64,000 bases of DNA. It comes from Burkholderia sp. Bp9142 (GTDB taxonomy: Bacteria > Pseudomonadota > Gammaproteobacteria > Burkholderiales > Burkholderiaceae). The position numbers and the translations under genes are program-made. The stretch's first letter is position 1. Each line of letters starts with the position of its first letter. The DNA lies in contig NZ_QTPP01000004.1 of the NCBI RefSeq assembly GCF_003853415.1, positions 62,001 to 126,000 on the forward strand. The letters run 5' to 3'. The notes under the pieces are model-generated. The model was not told where the DNA came from. It searched no databases and saw only the letters and a program-made list of their open reading frames with translations. Positions 17,422-25,855 of this stretch are shown here, one piece after another.

Positions 17422-18396
17422 ATGTTTTCCCGCTCCTCTCCCGCGAAGATCGTGTTTCTCGACCGCGCGACGCTGTCGCCGCAGACCGTGCTGAAGCCGC
17501 TCCCGTTTCCGCATGCACTCCAGGCCTTCGAACGGACGGCCGCGCACGAAGTCGCCGCGCGTATCGGCGACGCGGACATCGTCGTGACCAACAAGGTCCG
17601 GCTCGACGCGGCGGCGCTCGACCGCGCGCCGCACCTGAAAATGATCGCGATCGCCGCGACCGGCACCGACGTCGTCGATCTCGAGGCCTGCGCGGCGCGC
17701 GGCATCGTCGTCAGCAACATTCGCGGGTATGCGGTGCGCACGGTGCCCGAGCACACGTTCGCGCTGATCTTCGCGCTGCGGCGCAGCCTCGTCGCATATC
17801 GCGACGCGGTGCGCGCGGGACGCTGGCTCGACAGCGGGCAGTTCTGCTTCTTCGATCATCCGATCCGCGACCTGGCCGGCGCGACGCTCGGCATCGTCGG
17901 CGACGGCGTGCTCGGCCGTGCGGTGGCCGCCATCGCCCGCGCGCTCGGCATGCACGTGCTGTTCGTCGCGCACGGCGACGCCCGGGGTGGCGATCGTGTG
18001 CCGCTCGACACGCTGCTGCGCGACAGCGACGTGATCACGCTGCATTGCCCGCTGACGCCGGCGACCCGGAACCTGATCGATGCGGCCGCCTTCGCGCGGA
18101 TGGCGCGCCGCCCGCTGCTGATCAACACCGCGCGCGGCGGGCTCGTGGATGAAAGCGCGCTCGTCGACGCGCTGCAGTCGGGGCAGATCGCGGGCGCGGG
18201 GTTCGACGTGGTGACGCAGGAGCCGCTGCCGGCCGCGCATCCGTTCCACGCGATTCTGTCGCATCCGGCGTTCATCCTGACGCCGCATGTCGCGTGGGCG
18301 AGCGACGAGGCGATGCAGGCGCTGGCCGACCAGCTCGTCGACAACGTCACGGCGTTTGCGAGCGGCGAGCCGCGGCATGTCGTGACGGCGGATTGA
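17422..18396 (+). CDS. D-2-hydroxyacid dehydrogenase (glycerate/hydroxypyruvate reductase-like)
   Basis: A 324-residue NAD(P)-dependent dehydrogenase. The Rossmann glycine motif is GIVGDGVLGRAVA (GxGxxG). The catalytic residues are visible as Arg in NTARGGLVDE, Glu in TQEPLP and His in TPHVAWAS. Length and motifs match hydroxypyruvate/glyoxylate reductases (HprA type). It is transcribed away from the CoA-transferase operon, sharing a 261-bp intergenic region. Confidence 0.9.
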   Translation: MFSRSSPAKIVFLDRATLSPQTVLKPLPFPHALQAFERTAAHEVAARIGDADIVVTNKVRLDAAALDRAPHLKMIAIAATGTDVVDLEACAARGIVVSNIRGYAVRTVPEHTFALIFALRRSLVAYRDAVRAGRWLDSGQFCFFDHPIRDLAGATLGIVGDGVLGRAVAAIARALGMHVLFVAHGDARGGDRVPLDTLLRDSDVITLHCPLTPATRNLIDAAAFARMARRPLLINTARGGLVDESALVDALQSGQIAGAGFDVVTQEPLPAAHPFHAILSHPAFILTPHVAWASDEAMQALADQLVDNVTAFASGEPRHVVTAD

Positions 18397-18677
18397 GTGC
18401 GGCATGCGCGAAGGTGAACGGCGGCAGTGTGCCGTGCCCGGCGTCGGCAGCGACGCGCCGGCCAGGAGGACGGGAGGACGTGAAGACGGGAAGACGCGTT
18501 GCGGACAGGACGCCGCAGCGGCATAGGAGAATCGAAGAGAGGTGGTACTTAGCCGACGCGCGACCGGAACCGGTGCGCGTGGGTGCGCGATGCGCGCCGC
18601 CGGCGCGTGTCGGCCATCGGCCGCGCGTCGGCGGGAATCAGCGGGGATGGGTCAGCGGGAGCAGCGGGAGGCGACGC

Positions 18678-18890
18678 TCAGTAAGCGGACATCTCGACGC
18701 AAGGATCGACCTTGGACGGCGAGCAGATGACCGAATACTTGGCGCTTTCGCGCATCAGCGCTTCGCCTTCGTGCAGCGCGATCTTGATCTCGGGGTGACG
18801 CTCGTACGCAAGGAATGCGGAGCAGACGACCGCGGACATCACGACCAGGGAAAACACAAATTTTTCAAGGGATTGGAAACGTTCGGGCAT
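18678..18890 (-). CDS. Small single-span membrane protein, unknown function
   Basis: A 70-residue protein with one hydrophobic segment near the N-terminus (KFVFSLVVMSAVVCSAFLA) followed by a polar region with two cysteines (VICSPSKVDPCVEMS). A -10-like TATAAT is present on this strand at 18921-18916, 26 bp before the start codon, and AAAGG provides the ribosome site, so it has its own promoter. No family recognised. The cysteine pair after the membrane span suggests a periplasmic disulfide (inference). Confidence 0.7.
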   Translation of the reverse strand: MPERFQSLEKFVFSLVVMSAVVCSAFLAYERHPEIKIALHEGEALMRESAKYSVICSPSKVDPCVEMSAY

Positions 18891-19070
18891 GGTTCGACCT
18901 TTCTTCTAGGTCGTGATTATAGCGCGGATTAAGGGTTTTCCCTATATGCCGGCCCACATGCCGAGGATGGGCCCGGCCGATACGAGTCCGCGTTTGCACC
19001 CTTTTTCTTCGTTATTCCGGACTTAAGCGCCGGTCGAACCAGCTGGGCCACCGGTCGCGGCACATCTGTC

Positions 19071-19310
19071 GTGTCGTTCGCGCAGTCGGCCAGCGGCCCC
19101 GTCACGCGTGCCGAGGTCGTCGCCCGGTTACGCCAGCTTCAACAAGCAGGCTGCAAGCCGCTGAAGTGTCAGTATCCGGACGATATCCGCGCCGCCGAGG
19201 CACGTGTCGTGCAATCGTCCGGGACCGGCGCGGATGCCGCCGGCTCGACCGGGTCAGGTCGCCCGGCGCAGACCGCACCGGTGACCGGTGCCGCCGGGCG
19301 CAGGCGCTGA
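19071..19310 (+). pseudogene. DUF4148-like protein lacking a normal signal peptide
   Basis: The frame begins SFAQSASGPVTRAEVVARL and continues LQQAGCKPLKCQYPDDIRAAEARV, clearly the DUF4148 core. In intact relatives SFAQS is the end of a signal peptide, but here the in-frame sequence upstream contains no ATG and no lysine-plus-hydrophobic segment; the only start nearby is GTG 19071. Either the 5' end has decayed or a frameshift separates it from its leader. The C-terminus is Gly/Thr/Arg-rich. Related to the pair at 6175-6907. Confidence 0.5.
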
Positions 19311-19456
19311 CCGGCGCGTGACTCGCACGGCTGCGCGCGGGCCGCCGCCGTCATCGGCGGCGGATCGCAGGTCGTCAGCGTCGGAAGACAGATGATGCGG
19401 TCCCGATCGCCGGGACGTACTCGGCAGAAAGCGCGACGAACCCCGTCTCGGGCGCG

Positions 19457-19894
19457 TCACTGCGGCGCCGACGCACCGCTGGCCGCATTGCCCGGCCATG
19501 CCTTGCCGATCCTGTCGATCAGCGACTTGGCGGCGCCCGTCGCGATCGCGGCGTCGACGCCCGAGGTCTGCCACGAACCGTCGGCGGCCTTGACGAAGGT
19601 CAGGTTCGCGCGCGACGGCGCGTAATCGCCGTTGCGCCACGTGATCACGACGTCGCACGTGTAGGTGCGCTCGCCGGTCTTCCTGCAGTCGCCGTCGGGT
19701 TTCGCCGAGATCACGTCGGCCGACACGGGCAGCGGCTGGCCGAGCAGCGCGTTCAGGCCGCCGTGGTTTTCCGCTTCGAGCGCGCGGCGCACCGCGGCGT
19801 CGACGTCGCTCGATCCGGGGCCGTCGTGGAGCAGGTTGCAGGCGGCGAGCAGCGTGGCCGCACAGCCGAGCGTCAGCAGCGTGGGAAACTTCAT
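19457..19894 (-). CDS. Putative lipoprotein, unknown function
   Basis: A 145-residue protein with a lipoprotein signal: FPTLLTLGCAATLLAACN, lipobox LAAC with the modified cysteine near residue 19. The mature part has a Cys pair (GDCRKTGERTYTC) and a segment VVITWRNGDYAPSRANL that resembles periplasmic beta-rich domains. The start at 19894 places the signal correctly. It lies beside the ABC transporter operon but with its own upstream region. Confidence 0.75.
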   Translation of the reverse strand: MKFPTLLTLGCAATLLAACNLLHDGPGSSDVDAAVRRALEAENHGGLNALLGQPLPVSADVISAKPDGDCRKTGERTYTCDVVITWRNGDYAPSRANLTFVKAADGSWQTSGVDAAIATGAAKSLIDRIGKAWPGNAASGASAPQ

Positions 19895-20054
19895 GGAACT
19901 CCGCGAATCGGGTGAAGGTCGGACGGCATGCGGCAATGCCGGTGAACGCGTCGCCGAGCCGTTACGCCGCGTAGTCTGCAACGTCCGCGCGTCGTTCGCG
20001 GTATCCATTTGTAACCAATTGCACGACGCCCGCGCGCTGCACGGCCACTGTCGC

Positions 20055-20978
20055 TTACTGCCGCTCTTGCTTCACGCGGCTGACCAACTGCGTCGGGCTC
20101 ACGAACTGCAGCGCGATCACGACCCATACGAGCGTGATGGCCATGTAGATCATCGCCATCGCGTCGATCGACTGCGGTGCGCGCACGCCGGTCGAGAACA
20201 CCGCGTAATACAGCGCGACGACGAGCGTCTGCGTGCTCGGGCCCGCGGTGAAGAAGGTCAGCTCGAACATCCCGATCGTGCGCACCAGCACGAGCAGCCC
20301 GGCCGCGAGCATGCCGGGCACCAGCAGCGGCAGCAGCACGTAGCGGAAATAACGCCACGTGTTCGCGCCGAAGATGCGCGCGGCGGCCTCGAGATTCGGA
20401 TCGATCTGCTCGATGAACGGCGTCATCACGAGGATCACGAACGGCAGCGCCGGCACGAGGTTCGCGAGGATCACGCCCGGCAGCGTGCCGGCGAGCCCGA
20501 CCTTGTACATCACGGTCGCCATCGGGATCCCGTAAGTGACGGGCGGCACCATCAGCGGCAGCAGGAACACCAGCAGCGCGAAGCGCTTGCCGCGGAACGG
20601 CACGCGCGCGAGCGCATAGGCGGCCGGCACGCCGAGCGCGACCGACAGCAGCACGACCGCGCCGACCACTTCGAGCGTCACCCACAGCACGCTCGCGAGC
20701 TGGAAGTCTTCCCACGCCTTCGCATACCAGTGCAGCGTGAAGCCCTGCGGCAGCGGTGTACCGAACCAGCGCGTCGCGACCGAGTTCACCGCGACGGTGG
20801 CAATCAGCAGCGTCACGTTCAGCAGGAAGAACGCCATCAGCCCCCAGACGAGTGCCTTCCATGCCCGGCCGGCGAGGTTGCTTCTCATCTTCCGTGGTGT
20901 CCTCGCGTTGACGGCGCGTGCATCGGGCGCGTCCTGCTTCGGCGGCCAGGTCGGCGCCGCATCATGGTCGGTCGCCAT
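20055..20978 (-). CDS. ABC transporter permease (PotC-like)
   Basis: A 307-residue inner-membrane permease with six predicted spans and a 35-residue cytoplasmic N-terminus. The EAA loop that contacts the ATPase is seen as PNLEAAARIFGANTWRYF followed by VLLPLLVPG. The first span begins near WKALVWGLMAFFLLN. Its start codon overlaps the stop of the upstream permease gene (TGATG at 20980-20976), so the two are translationally coupled. Fourth gene of the SBP-ATPase-permease-permease operon. Confidence 0.88.
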   Translation of the reverse strand: MATDHDAAPTWPPKQDAPDARAVNARTPRKMRSNLAGRAWKALVWGLMAFFLLNVTLLIATVAVNSVATRWFGTPLPQGFTLHWYAKAWEDFQLASVLWVTLEVVGAVVLLSVALGVPAAYALARVPFRGKRFALLVFLLPLMVPPVTYGIPMATVMYKVGLAGTLPGVILANLVPALPFVILVMTPFIEQIDPNLEAAARIFGANTWRYFRYVLLPLLVPGMLAAGLLVLVRTIGMFELTFFTAGPSTQTLVVALYYAVFSTGVRAPQSIDAMAMIYMAITLVWVVIALQFVSPTQLVSRVKQERQ

Positions 20979-21850
20979 CAGCCCTTGCCCCCTGTCACCG
21001 GCCCCGTGTAGAAGAAGCGGCGCGCGCCGAGCATCGACGCGACCACCAGCAGCTGCACGAAGCCCATCACGATCGCGATCGCCGATGCGAGCGAATAGTC
21101 GTAGCTCTCGAACGCGGCTTCGGCGGCCGCGATCGAGATCACGCGCGTCGGCCCGGCCGGCGCGCCGAGCAGCACGGCCGACGGGAACACCGAGAACGCC
21201 TGCACGAACGACAGGCACGCGGCCATCGTGAGACCCGGCACGAGCAGCGGCAGGTAGATCTGCCGGAACTGCTGCCACGGGTTCGCGCCGAGCGTGGCCG
21301 CGGCGCGCGCGAGCGTCGGGTCGATGCCGCTGATGTACGACAGCATCAGCAGGAACGCGAACGGAAAGCCCGACACGATCAGCGACAGCAGCACGCCCCA
21401 GTAGTTGTGCGTGAGGCGCACTTCGTCGGTATACAGGTGCAGCCCCTGCAGCGCCTGCGGGAACCAGCCGTTCGGGCCGAAGTACGTGAGCATCCCGTCG
21501 GCGACGAGCACCGTGCCGAGCGTGACCGGAATCACGAGCAGCGTCGTGACGAACTTCTGGTACGGCGAGTTGCGGCGCAGCGCGAACGCGACGGGCACCG
21601 AGATGCCGACGTTGATCAGCGTCGCGGGCACCGCGAGCTTCAGCGTGACGAGCACGGTCGGCCACATCGCGTTGTCGGTGAAGAACTGCACGTAGTTCGC
21701 GAGCGCGCCGCCGCCGTTCATCGGCTGGAACGACAGCACGAGGCCGTAGGCGAACGGATAGATGAACAGCGCGACGATGAACGCGAGCGCGGGCGTGACG
21801 AGCCACGCCTTCGTGTCGCGCGGCGTGCCGCCGGTCGCGAGCGTGCTCAT
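20978..21850 (-). CDS. ABC transporter permease (PotB-like)
   Basis: A 290-residue permease of the spermidine/putrescine-type family. The EAA motif is PTLARAAATLGANPWQQF followed by IYLPLLVPGLTMA. It starts with WLVTPALAFIVALFIYPFAYG as the first span. ATG 21850 is the first start fitting the family; 46 bp separate it from the ATPase gene upstream in the operon. Confidence 0.88.
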   Translation of the reverse strand: MSTLATGGTPRDTKAWLVTPALAFIVALFIYPFAYGLVLSFQPMNGGGALANYVQFFTDNAMWPTVLVTLKLAVPATLINVGISVPVAFALRRNSPYQKFVTTLLVIPVTLGTVLVADGMLTYFGPNGWFPQALQGLHLYTDEVRLTHNYWGVLLSLIVSGFPFAFLLMLSYISGIDPTLARAAATLGANPWQQFRQIYLPLLVPGLTMAACLSFVQAFSVFPSAVLLGAPAGPTRVISIAAAEAAFESYDYSLASAIAIVMGFVQLLVVASMLGARRFFYTGPVTGGKG

Positions 21851-21896
21851 GCGGTCTCCCGGTGGCGCGCTCCCGTGCGCGCGGGGCGGCGGCCGT

Positions 21897-22976
21897 TCAT
21901 TGCGCGGCTCCCGCATAGACGAGCGTGCGCGCCGGCGCGACGCGCAGCCTGAGCCGCTCGCCTTCCGCGAATTCGCCGGCGACCCGCGCCCAGATCGGGC
22001 CGAACGGCGTGATCGCGCGGATCAGCGAATCGCGGCCGCCGTACTCGACCGTTTCGACGGTCGCGTCGAAGGCGTTGTCGGCCCCTTCTTCCGCGCGCTC
22101 GATGTCGTCGGGGCGCAGCGCGACCACGACGTCCTTGCCGTCGAAGCCGGCCATCGGCACGCCGGTGACGCGCACGCCGGCGGCGGCGACGCTCACGTAG
22201 TCGCCGGCCATTCCTTCGAGCGTGAACGGCAGCACGTTGCGATAGCCCATGAAGCGCGCGACGTGCAGGTTGTGCGGGCGCGTGTACACGTCCTTCGGCG
22301 ACGCGACCTGCTGCACGACGCCCTCCTTCATCACGACGATCCGGTCGGCCATCGACAGCGCCTCGTCCTGGTCGTGCGTCACGTAGATCGTCGCGCGTTC
22401 GAGCTGCGTATGGATGCGGCGGATCTCGGCGCGCATCTCGATGCGCAGCTTCGTGTCGAGATTCGACAGCGGCTCGTCCATCAGCACCAGCGGCGGCTCG
22501 ATGACGATCGCGCGCGCGATCGCGACGCGCTGCTGCTGCCCGCCCGACAGCTGCCCGGGCAGCTTGCCCTCGTGGCCGACGAGCTGCACGAGTTCGAGCG
22601 CCTGCTGCGCGCGCCGCCGCGTTTCCTGCTTCGGCAGCCCGCGCATCTTCAGCCCGAAGCCGACGTTCTCGAGCACCGACATGTGCGGAAACAGCGCGTA
22701 GTTCTGGAACACCATCCCGAAGCCGCGGCGCTCGGGCGGCAGCACGTCGATGCGCGTGTCGTCGAGCCAGATGCCGCCGCTCGTGAGCGGCTGCAGCCCG
22801 GCGATGCAGTTCAGCGCGGTCGACTTGCCGCAGCCCGACGGGCCGAGCAGCGCGATGAACTCGCCGCGCCGGATGTCGAGATCGAGCCCGTTCAGTGCGG
22901 CGACCTGCGCGCCCTCCGCGTTGGTGAAGCTGCGGCACACGCCGTCGAGCCGCAACCGTTCGAAACTGTGCTTCAT
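21897..22976 (-). CDS. ABC transporter ATP-binding protein (PotA-like)
   Basis: A 359-residue ATPase. Walker A is GPSGCGKST, the signature is LSGGQQQR, Walker B is PLVLMDEPLSNLDTKLR and the switch histidine is in YVTHDQDEA. A C-terminal TOBE-type regulatory domain occupies about residues 270-355. ATG 22976 is preferred; a second in-frame start lies three codons upstream. The order SBP, ATPase, permease, permease is that of PotD/PotA/PotB/PotC-type importers. Confidence 0.92.
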   Translation of the reverse strand: MKHSFERLRLDGVCRSFTNAEGAQVAALNGLDLDIRRGEFIALLGPSGCGKSTALNCIAGLQPLTSGGIWLDDTRIDVLPPERRGFGMVFQNYALFPHMSVLENVGFGLKMRGLPKQETRRRAQQALELVQLVGHEGKLPGQLSGGQQQRVAIARAIVIEPPLVLMDEPLSNLDTKLRIEMRAEIRRIHTQLERATIYVTHDQDEALSMADRIVVMKEGVVQQVASPKDVYTRPHNLHVARFMGYRNVLPFTLEGMAGDYVSVAAAGVRVTGVPMAGFDGKDVVVALRPDDIERAEEGADNAFDATVETVEYGGRDSLIRAITPFGPIWARVAGEFAEGERLRLRVAPARTLVYAGAAQ

Positions 22977-23025
22977 TACGCGCACTCCGTCGGCGCGGGC
23001 GCCGCCGCGCCCGCGGGTTCTTGCG

Positions 23026-24192
23026 TCATTTCGATTTCTGCGAGCCGATCTCGCGGTCCCATTTCTGGAACGCGGCGACCATCGCCTGCGCGTTGAGCGG
23101 CTGCACGTGCGGACGATCCGCGAGCAGCTTCGCGTACTCGGGGCGGCCGAACTTCCTGATCACCTCCTGGCTGTGCGCGGGTGCCATCTCGAGCGTCACG
23201 CCCTTCACCGACGGGCCTGGATAGAAGTAGCCGTCGTCGTAGGTCATCGCCTGCTGGGCCGGTTCGAGCAGGAAGTTCATCAGCTTGAACAGCACGTCGA
23301 GCTTGTCCTTCGGCACGCCCTTCGGGATCACCATGTAGTGCGCGTCGTTGACCCACGTCATGTTGTCGAACGCCTGGATCCGGAAGTCGGCCGGCACGAT
23401 GCCGAGCGCGCGCGGGTTCAGGTCCCAGCCGGTGACGGTCACGGTCATGTCGCGCGTGCCTTCGCCGAGCTCCTTCATCACGGCCGACGTGCCGCCCGGG
23501 TAGTACGGCACGCAGTCGTTGAGCTGCTTCAGGAACGCCCAGGTCTTGTCCCAGCCGTTGACCGGGTCCTGCGGGTTCTTGTCGCCGAGCACGTACGGCA
23601 GCCCCATCAGGAACGTGCGGCCGGGGCCCGAGTTGGCCGGGCGCGCGTAGATCAGCTTGTTCGGATGCGCCTTGCACCACGCGAGCAGTTGCTCGGGCGT
23701 CTTCGGCGGGTCGCTGACCTTCGCCGGGTTGTATTCGAGCAACGGGCCGGCCGGCATGTAGGTGACTTCGAGGCCGAAGCCCTGCGCGACATCCTGCATC
23801 TTGCGCGGGCCGGGCGCGTACCTATCGAGTACGCCGGGGAATGCGCCCGCGTTGTCGGGCAGCAGCTTCAGCCACAGGTTCTGCTCGATGCCGGCGGCCA
23901 GTGCGTCGGTGCCCGTCAGCACGAGGTCGATGTCGGCGCGCCCCGCCGCCTGCATCGCCTTGATCTTGCCCGGCAGCTGCGGCGCGGGCGCGTTCGTGAA
24001 CGTGACATTCGATACGAGATTCGGGTTCTTCTCCCTGAACGCCTCGATGGCCTTCTGCGTGAGCTGCAGGTTGCCCGCGACGTCGACGACATTCAGCGAC
24101 ACGGGGGCCGCGACGGCGGCCGCGGCCGACAGCGTCAGGCCCAGCGCCAGGGCGATCCGGCGGACACGGCGCGCGATCGTGGTGGTGTTCAT
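23026..24192 (-). CDS. ABC transporter substrate-binding protein (spermidine/putrescine-like family 1)
   Basis: A 388-residue periplasmic binding protein with a signal peptide (RRIALALGLTLSAAAAVAA, cleavage near APVSLNV). The mature protein has NNAG-type hinge features such as GKIKAMQAAGRADIDLVLTG and DMTVTVTGWDLNPRALG. It is first in the four-gene importer operon, 49 bp before the ATPase. The ligand cannot be assigned; the family covers polyamines, iron, thiamine and phosphonates. Confidence 0.88.
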   Translation of the reverse strand: MNTTTIARRVRRIALALGLTLSAAAAVAAPVSLNVVDVAGNLQLTQKAIEAFREKNPNLVSNVTFTNAPAPQLPGKIKAMQAAGRADIDLVLTGTDALAAGIEQNLWLKLLPDNAGAFPGVLDRYAPGPRKMQDVAQGFGLEVTYMPAGPLLEYNPAKVSDPPKTPEQLLAWCKAHPNKLIYARPANSGPGRTFLMGLPYVLGDKNPQDPVNGWDKTWAFLKQLNDCVPYYPGGTSAVMKELGEGTRDMTVTVTGWDLNPRALGIVPADFRIQAFDNMTWVNDAHYMVIPKGVPKDKLDVLFKLMNFLLEPAQQAMTYDDGYFYPGPSVKGVTLEMAPAHSQEVIRKFGRPEYAKLLADRPHVQPLNAQAMVAAFQKWDREIGSQKSK

Positions 24193-24542
24193 GTCTCCTC
24201 GCTTCGGTCGGTGGATGGGACCTTTCTTTCGGGAAATCATGACGGCGTTATACGATGTCGGTCAACAAAAAACCGAGCGGCGCAGGGCGGGAATTTCCCT
24301 AACAAAAACCTTCCGGGAATGCGATCCAAGGGATATCGAGGGTCTCCTCGGATTTCCAGAATCGAACCCATGTCGCGTGTTAAGACGTCGTATATCGACG
24401 TGAGGCGGAATGGACCGATTTCGCCGACTATGGCCAAACGCCTCACCACGACGACCGGACGCCAGGATAGTGAGCAGAATTTCCGCGCGCCGTTGAATGA
24501 TTGAAAGGATGGCTGATGAGAGAACGACGCGACGTGATGTCG
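24193..24542. other. Intergenic region upstream of the ABC operon
   Basis: A stretch of 350 bp without a credible gene. On the minus strand a TATAAC box (about 24248-24253) lies close to the SBP gene, and the near-palindrome GGGAATTTCCC is at 24289-24299. Both could belong to the ABC operon promoter. A 70-residue minus-strand frame (24237-24449) has no recognised features. Confidence 0.4.
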
Positions 24543-24939
24543 TTAGCGGGACCGGGACAGTTCCCAGACTGCACTGAAATATTCAGCCAAGTCCTCGCTG
24601 GTTACGCCGCCGTCCGCCACATCGACCATAAGATCTTCGAGATCGGCGAGGCGAGGAATCGCAATTCCCTGCTGCTCCATATACGTCAATGCACAGGTGA
24701 GGCCGGTGCGTTTGTTGGCATCGTTGAATACGTGCCCGCGTGCGATGGCAACCGCATAGGTCGCGGCAATACCGAACACGTCGTCCAGGCCCGCGTAATG
24801 GGCATTAATGGGCATGATTGTCGACGCGATGCAGGGCGGCTTCGACACCGCCCCGGCCGGCATGAGCGAATCCGCTCAGACCGCCAAGGTCCCGGATGAT
24901 TTCGTCGTGAATCGTGATGACGTAATCAAGATCGAGCAA
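24543..24939 (-). pseudogene. doc: Doc/Fic-type toxin gene broken by a 10-bp tandem duplication
   Basis: The C-terminal frame (24543-24863) carries the Fic active-site motif HVFNDANKRTG of Doc toxins, which AMPylate or phosphorylate targets such as EF-Tu. The N-terminal part lies in another frame (LLDLDYVITIHDEIIRDLGG ... ALHRVDNHAH) and stops exactly where ATGCCCATTA is present twice in tandem. Removing one 10-bp copy joins the frames as HRVDNHAHYAGLDDVFGIAA and restores a full-length Doc of about 130 residues. The likely start is TTG 24939, directly after the antitoxin stop. Otherwise the gene looks undamaged. Confidence 0.85.
24796..24815 (+). repeat. Perfect 10-bp tandem duplication inside the doc gene
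   Basis: TAATGGGCAT occurs twice with no spacer (24796-24805 and 24806-24815). It changes the reading frame by 10 bases and is the only visible lesion in doc. Precise loss of one copy by replication slippage would restore the gene. Confidence 0.95.
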
Positions 24940-24940
24940 A

Positions 24941-25114
24941 TCAACGATCTTTCAACGCGACCAGCACATCGCGGTGTTCGGAAATGACTTTTCGGGCGGC
25001 GCGAAGCACGTCGCCTTTGTCGGTTTCCGTTGAAGCCTTGATTTCCGCCGTGGGACGGATGATCGTGCGGGGTTTCAGTTCAACCCCGTACAGCGTCTTT
25101 CTTTTGGGGGCCAT
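24941..25114 (-). CDS. Putative antitoxin partner of Doc
   Basis: A 57-residue protein starting at ATG 25114 (MAPKRKTLYGVELKPR), very basic at the N-terminus with a predicted C-terminal helix (DVLRAARKVISEHRDVLVAL). It ends one base before the likely TTG start of doc, the typical antitoxin-toxin order and spacing. It does not show the usual Phd/YefM N-terminus, so the antitoxin type is unassigned. An in-frame upstream extension to 25195 lacks a ribosome site. Confidence 0.65.
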   Translation of the reverse strand: MAPKRKTLYGVELKPRTIIRPTAEIKASTETDKGDVLRAARKVISEHRDVLVALKDR

Positions 25115-25239
25115 GACAGCATTCCGTCTTGAAAAACATGAGCAATCAGCCACTTGCCTGCATTCGAAACAAGCGGCCGCGTTGCCGCCAATCATAGCGC
25201 CCGAAGAGACGATGGCGCGCCCGATTGATGTGGAGAATG

Positions 25240-25833
25240 TCAGCCTGTCAGCCTGGAACGGCTTTCACCGAGCGCTGCCACCTCCCCGATCAGCCGCTCC
25301 GCGTCATGCCACTCGCCATACCCGGACGCCGGGTTCAGGTGCCCGACCTCGCCGAGATCGACGAGCTTGCTGCCCCACCCCGCCGCGAGCGCCTCGGCGC
25401 GCTCGAAGCGCGCAAGCGGATCGTTGCGGCTTGCGGCCACGATGCTCGGAAACGGCAGCGGCCGGGTCGGCACCGGCGTCCAGCCGTGCGCGTCGAGCGC
25501 ATCGGGTGTCGGATAGCCTGCGGGCATCGGCGTATCGAGATCGGCCGGCGCGGCGAGCAGCGCGCCATCGATCGCCCGCGTGGCGTGCGGCGCCCAATGC
25601 ACGGCGATCATCACGCCCGCGCTGTGCGCGACGAGAATCACCGGGCCGTCGATCGCGGCCAGCGCCGCATCGAGCGCCGCGACGCGTGCATTGCGGCTCA
25701 GTTTGTCGGCATCGAGCGGCGCGACGGCGCGCGCGTTCGGCAGGCGTCGTTGCAGATGCGTCTGCCAGTGGTCTTCGACGTGATCGCGCAAGCCGGGCAC
25801 GATCAGGATGGTGGGCGCGGTCGCCAGGGTCAT
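25240..25833 (-). CDS. RBBP9/YdeN-family serine hydrolase
   Basis: A 197-residue small alpha/beta hydrolase. It has the N-terminal ILIVPGLRDHVEDHWQ, the nucleophile motif VAHSAGVMIAVHW, the acid region PSIVAASRNDPL and the catalytic histidine in GEVGHLNPASGYGEW. Family members are serine hydrolases of mostly unknown substrate. GGAGG precedes the start. The next upstream minus-strand gene is an MFS transporter 22 bp away. Confidence 0.9.
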   Translation of the reverse strand: MTLATAPTILIVPGLRDHVEDHWQTHLQRRLPNARAVAPLDADKLSRNARVAALDAALAAIDGPVILVAHSAGVMIAVHWAPHATRAIDGALLAAPADLDTPMPAGYPTPDALDAHGWTPVPTRPLPFPSIVAASRNDPLARFERAEALAAGWGSKLVDLGEVGHLNPASGYGEWHDAERLIGEVAALGESRSRLTG

Positions 25834-25855
25834 GCAGCCTCCAGGTGGGTTCGGT

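Noticed and set aside
24237..24449. 70-residue minus-strand ORF upstream of the ABC operon
   Set aside because: No ribosome site, no recognisable domain, and it overlaps the probable operon promoter.
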